Source of the DNA: Methanosphaera sp.
Lineage (GTDB): Archaea; Methanobacteriota; Methanobacteria; Methanobacteriales; Methanobacteriaceae
Direction of reading: 5' to 3'
NCBI GenBank assembly: GCA_013330915.1
Contig: DUHK01000135.1
Location: 1,265-8,272, forward strand
Length of the DNA: 7,008 nt
Below the pieces are notes generated by a model. It ran no database searches, had not been told where the DNA came from, and saw only the letters and a list, made by a program, of their open reading frames with translations. The position numbers were made by a program, and so were the translations under genes. Below, piece after piece: positions 3,996 to 7,008 of this stretch; within the stretch, counting starts at the first letter, position 1; every line of letters starts with the position of its first letter.

Positions 3996-5231
3996 ATGAG
4001 TGAAATATCATCAAAAGAGATGTATGAAGTAAAAAAAACACTAAAAGAACTAGAAAATAAAAAAGGAAGGGGAACCGAACTAGTTAGTGTATACATCCCA
4101 CCGGACAAACAAATAAGTGATGTTAGAAAACAGATGGTTGATGAAATCGGACAAAGTTCCAACATCAAAAGTAAAACCACCAGAAAAAACGTTCAATCTG
4201 CTATAGAAGTAATCATCCAAAGAACAAAACTTTATCCTCAAGCACCTCCAAAGGGACTTGTGATGTTTGTAGGTATGATACCTAAGGGCGGACCAGGAAC
4301 TGAAAAAATGGAAACATACATATTCGAACCACCTGAAACAGTGCAGACATACATATATCACTGTGATAACCAGTTCTTCATAGATCCATTAAAACAAATC
4401 ATAGAATACAAGGAAGTATACGGGGCAGTGGTTCTCGACAGAAAAGAAGCTACAATTGCAACTGTAAGAGGAAAAAGAATAGACATTGTAAAAACATTGA
4501 CAAGTGGAGTTCCTGGAAAACACAAGGCCGGGGGACAGTCACAAAGAAGGTTTGACCGTGTAATCGAACTTGCAGCCCACGAATTCTTAAAACGTATTGG
4601 AAGATACGTTGACGAAGCATTCCTACCACTTAAGGATGAACTCAAAGGAGTACTTATTGGTGGACCGGGACATACAAAAAATGACTTCGTTGAAGGGGAT
4701 TACCTCCACTACGAAATAAAGGATAAAGTAATAAACATTGTCGATACATCTTACACGGGTGATTTCGGAATAAGAGAAGTGCTTGATGAATCCGCAGACA
4801 CACTGGAAGAAATGGACATAATGAAAGAGAAAAAGTTCATGAGAAAATTCCTTTCAGGACTGATATCCGACAGCGGACTTTCTTCATACGGTGAAAATGA
4901 AATAAGACAAAATCTACAGATGGGAGCTGTAGAAACATTACTCATATCCGAAAACCTCAAGACCAACAGACAAACATACGAATGTCCTGCATGCGGAACA
5001 CTGGATGTTATAACAACAAAACAGCACCAGAAAGCACCTGAAAAATCATGTCCAAAATGTGGAGAATCAATGAAAATAATCAAAACACAAGAAACAGCAG
5101 AAGAACTCATTGAACTGGCAGAAGAAGTAAACACTGCAGTGGAAGTAATCTCCATAGAAACTGAAGAAGGAACACAACTGGACAGGGCATTTGGTGGAAT
5201 AGCAGGAATACTCAGATACAAAGTAAAATAA
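3996..5231 (+). CDS. prf1: Peptide chain release factor 1, archaeal/eukaryotic type (aRF1)
   Basis: aRF1 reads all three stop codons in the ribosomal A site and triggers peptide release, working with aEF1A and ABCE1 in archaea. The 411-residue length is normal. Domain 1 has the NIKS stop-codon loop (56-59) and the YxCxxxF motif YHCDNQF (121-127). Domain 2 has the catalytic GGQ at 179-181 in GKHKAGGQSQRRFDR. Domain 3 carries the mini-zinc finger C330-x2-C333 ... C352-x2-C355 typical of archaeal members. GGAG lies seven bases before the ATG. The gene stands alone on the plus strand, with its own promoter and a T-rich terminator, between a divergent nucleotide kinase gene and a convergent surface-protein gene. 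Nothing is missing or unusual in the key residues. Confidence 0.97.
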   Translation: MSEISSKEMYEVKKTLKELENKKGRGTELVSVYIPPDKQISDVRKQMVDEIGQSSNIKSKTTRKNVQSAIEVIIQRTKLYPQAPPKGLVMFVGMIPKGGPGTEKMETYIFEPPETVQTYIYHCDNQFFIDPLKQIIEYKEVYGAVVLDRKEATIATVRGKRIDIVKTLTSGVPGKHKAGGQSQRRFDRVIELAAHEFLKRIGRYVDEAFLPLKDELKGVLIGGPGHTKNDFVEGDYLHYEIKDKVINIVDTSYTGDFGIREVLDESADTLEEMDIMKEKKFMRKFLSGLISDSGLSSYGENEIRQNLQMGAVETLLISENLKTNRQTYECPACGTLDVITTKQHQKAPEKSCPKCGESMKIIKTQETAEELIELAEEVNTAVEVISIETEEGTQLDRAFGGIAGILRYKVK

Positions 5232-5260
5232 TATTATTAATCATCCCCCCCAATAAACAC

Positions 5261-5283
5261 TTTTTTTATATGATATATTTTTT
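5261..5283 (+). terminator. T-rich terminator of the aRF1 gene
   Basis: T7 at 5261-5267 and T6 at 5278-5283 follow the aRF1 stop by 30-52 bases. No hairpin is needed for this archaeal type. A run of seven C (5245-5251) lies just before it. Confidence 0.65.
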
Positions 5284-5329
5284 AAAAACAGTAAAATAAG
5301 ACATTAAAAATAGGGAACAATAATTTTCC

Positions 5330-5356
5330 AATAGTAAAAACTATTCCTAAAAAAAA
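5330..5356 (-). terminator. Terminator of the surface-protein gene, T8 followed by a small hairpin
   Basis: On the minus strand T8 (5349-5356) starts 13 bases after the stop codon. It is followed by a 6-bp stem, with AATAGT (5330-5335) pairing with ACTATT (5340-5345) around four bases. The convergent aRF1 gene has its own terminator, so read-through is guarded on both sides. Confidence 0.55.
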
Positions 5357-5369
5357 GAATATATGGGAA

Positions 5370-7008
5370 TTATGTTTTAACCCATGTGAAAGTAGTTGAA
5401 TTTCTGGAAGTCGAATAAGGATAAAAGGATACTGTTTCAACATCAATAGTATATTTTCCATAATTTTCCATGGTATAATTTACGAAAATGTATCCCTGAG
5501 AATCTGGAGATGTTGGCACAAAGAGGAGTTGACCGTTAACTCTTATATAACACATAGATCTTTTTAAAGTAATTGGAGTGCCCATAGACATTAATCTTAT
5601 TTTTATTTCAATAGTATTTCCAGTCGTTGGAAGTTCAACAGGACTAATGATTACATTGGTTCTCCTGTAAATATGTTCAACAGTAAAATTACTTTCGGCG
5701 GACTCATAAAATACATTGCCATCAAATTTATAGGTTATCCTTATGGGATCAAGACTTTGACCCGTGTAATTGAAATTGAAATAACCATCCTTATCTGTTA
5801 CAACCGTAAATATTTCATCATTAACTATTATACTTACGTTTTGATACCTGATTGGAACATTATAATCCCAGTTGGTTAATAATCTTCCTTTTAACTCATG
5901 ATTAAGACCATAAAGCCAGTAATCAGTCATGGAAATCATTTTCATAGTGGATGATTGTTTTAATTTAAATGTTGTTGTGTTAGTACAGGCAGTTAACCCA
6001 CCATTTCCTGCATATGAACAAACAACAGTATGATCTTCATAAACATCACTGGTATAATAAATGACGAAATAACCATCAGAAGCCGTTTTGGAATTGAATT
6101 CCACACCATTTACATTTACAGTAACTGTTTGTGCTTTAACGCCTGTGCCCCCAGATAATAATTTTCCACTGAATTTGATAGTATTACCTTCTATCACACC
6201 CCTTGGATATATAATTATATTTGTTGCTTCTGTTAGAAGTGTATAAACTGTTGAATTTGATGTTGCAAAGTATTTTTCACCTCCATCATAAATAAAAGTC
6301 ACATTAAGATCTTCATAACCAGTTATAGTATAATTAATCGTAAAATAACCATAACCACCAGTTTTAGCAGTAAAATTCTCACCATTAACATTTATCCTAA
6401 CAATTTCACCTTTAACCCCTTCACCATAACACTGAAGTTTACCACTGACCTTAATAGTACTACCATGAATATCTCCTGATCGGGTGTACATGAAAAGATT
6501 TGTAGTCATCGGTTTAACTACTGTGTAAACTGTTGAATTTGATGTTGCAAAGTATTTTCCATTTCCATCATAAGTAAAAGTCACATTAAGATCTTCATAA
6601 CCAGTTATAGTATAATTAATCGTAAAATAACCATAACCACCAGTTTTAGCAGTAAAATTCTCACCATTAACATTTATCCTTACAATTTCACCTTTAACCC
6701 CTTCACCATAACACTGAAGTTTACCACTGACCTTGATTGTGCTACCGTAATCATCACCTGATCGGGTGTACATGAAAAGATTAGGGAACTCTTTTTGTTT
6801 TAACACCGTGTATACAGTTGAATTAGTACATCCCACATAAGTGCCATGTCCTTCATAAGTAAATGTTACATTTAAATCGTCATAACTGTTAATAGTATGG
6901 TTTACGGTGAAATAACCGTTATGATCACTTACGGCAGAATATATTTTACCATTAACATCAATGATTATAATACCACCTTTTACAGGAGTGTTATCACTCA
7001 ACAGTTTA
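5370..7008 (-). CDS. Adhesin-like surface protein with tandem Ig-like repeats, 5' end cut by window
   Basis: The frame is open through the right edge, so only the last 545 residues are seen. The TTG at 7001 lies inside a repeat and is not a start. Six Ig-like beta-sandwich repeats of about 92-96 residues follow each other: 6723-7007, 6441-6722, 6165-6440, 5886-6164, 5598-5885 and a shorter last one at 5370-5597. Typical landmarks are VNG, a GYFxxxYT strand (for example GYFTINYT), LNVTFTYDG, a conserved NSTVYT near the end, and TIKVSGKL at the junction. The second and third repeats are nearly identical. Seventeen N-x-S/T sequons suggest N-glycosylation outside the cell. The protein ends WVKT with no membrane span or sorting motif, so any anchor must be N-terminal or non-covalent. 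It resembles the large Asn/Thr-rich adhesin-like proteins of gut Methanobacteriales; binding partner unknown. Confidence 0.85.
   Translation of the reverse strand, partial: KLLSDNTPVKGGIIIIDVNGKIYSAVSDHNGYFTVNHTINSYDDLNVTFTYEGHGTYVGCTNSTVYTVLKQKEFPNLFMYTRSGDDYGSTIKVSGKLQCYGEGVKGEIVRINVNGENFTAKTGGYGYFTINYTITGYEDLNVTFTYDGNGKYFATSNSTVYTVVKPMTTNLFMYTRSGDIHGSTIKVSGKLQCYGEGVKGEIVRINVNGENFTAKTGGYGYFTINYTITGYEDLNVTFIYDGGEKYFATSNSTVYTLLTEATNIIIYPRGVIEGNTIKFSGKLLSGGTGVKAQTVTVNVNGVEFNSKTASDGYFVIYYTSDVYEDHTVVCSYAGNGGLTACTNTTTFKLKQSSTMKMISMTDYWLYGLNHELKGRLLTNWDYNVPIRYQNVSIIVNDEIFTVVTDKDGYFNFNYTGQSLDPIRITYKFDGNVFYESAESNFTVEHIYRRTNVIISPVELPTTGNTIEIKIRLMSMGTPITLKRSMCYIRVNGQLLFVPTSPDSQGYIFVNYTMENYGKYTIDVETVSFYPYSTSRNSTTFTWVKT
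6165..6722 (-). repeat. Two nearly identical 282-bp tandem repeats in the surface-protein gene
   Basis: The two units are offset by 282 bases (94 codons). Positions 6293-6398 equal 6575-6680 without a mismatch (106 bases), and after one difference 6400-6452 equal 6682-6734. Other repeats in the gene are far more diverged, so this is a recent duplication or a gene-conversion event. Confidence 0.92.

Noticed and set aside
4358..5221. Minus-strand open frames inside the aRF1 gene (4358-4645 and 4751-5221)
   Set aside because: Shadows of a certain aRF1 gene, with low-complexity Ser-rich products and no start signals.
6999..7001. TTG at 7001 as start of the surface-protein gene
   Set aside because: It falls within an Ig-like repeat (KLLSDNTPVKGG aligns with KLQCYGEGVKGE of the next unit), and the frame remains open to the window edge.

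Overview
The window is very AT-rich and archaeal. It carries a TFIIB zinc ribbon, a Gar1-type H/ACA RNP protein, an eRF1-class release factor with NIKS and GGQ motifs, an archaeal-type UMP kinase, DUF211 and DUF2116 proteins, and part of a sequon-rich Ig-like repeat surface protein. Together with the base composition and the adhesin-like protein, this points to a gut-type member of the Methanobacteriales, with Methanosphaera the best guess and Methanobrevibacter the alternative. That assignment is inference from gene content, not from a database search.

Layout. From 1 to 3661 everything is on the minus strand, so transcription runs from right to left: pyrH (UMP kinase, 2990-3661) and a small zinc-ribbon/membrane protein (2774-2968) form one unit closed by a T-rich terminator. 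A DUF211 protein (2357-2647) and an RraA-like protein (1619-2311) follow, again closed by T-rich sequence. After a 322-base spacer come gar1 (991-1296) and tfb (1-1028, cut by the left edge). On the plus strand, 3996-5231 encodes the release factor aRF1, divergent from pyrH. Convergent with it, 5370-7008 holds the C-terminal part of a large Ig-like repeat protein whose start lies beyond the right edge.

The main discovery is in the leftmost gene. The reading frame of the TFIIB zinc ribbon stays open for 293 codons upstream of the usual TFIIB start and begins at an ATG with a strong Shine-Dalgarno inside the 3' end of gar1. This extension has a Lys/Thr-rich tail like that of histone H1, five AT-hook-like GRP motifs and an acidic linker, all fused to the general transcription factor. 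No complete open reading frame in any other frame shows this. A TFIIB with its own minor-groove-binding arm, in an AT-rich genome, would be an unusual basal transcription factor.

Most of the genes serve core information processing: transcription initiation (TFB), rRNA/RNA pseudouridylation (Gar1), translation termination (aRF1) and pyrimidine nucleotide supply (UMP kinase). The surface protein at the right is accessory in character and carries recently duplicated, nearly identical 282-bp repeats.
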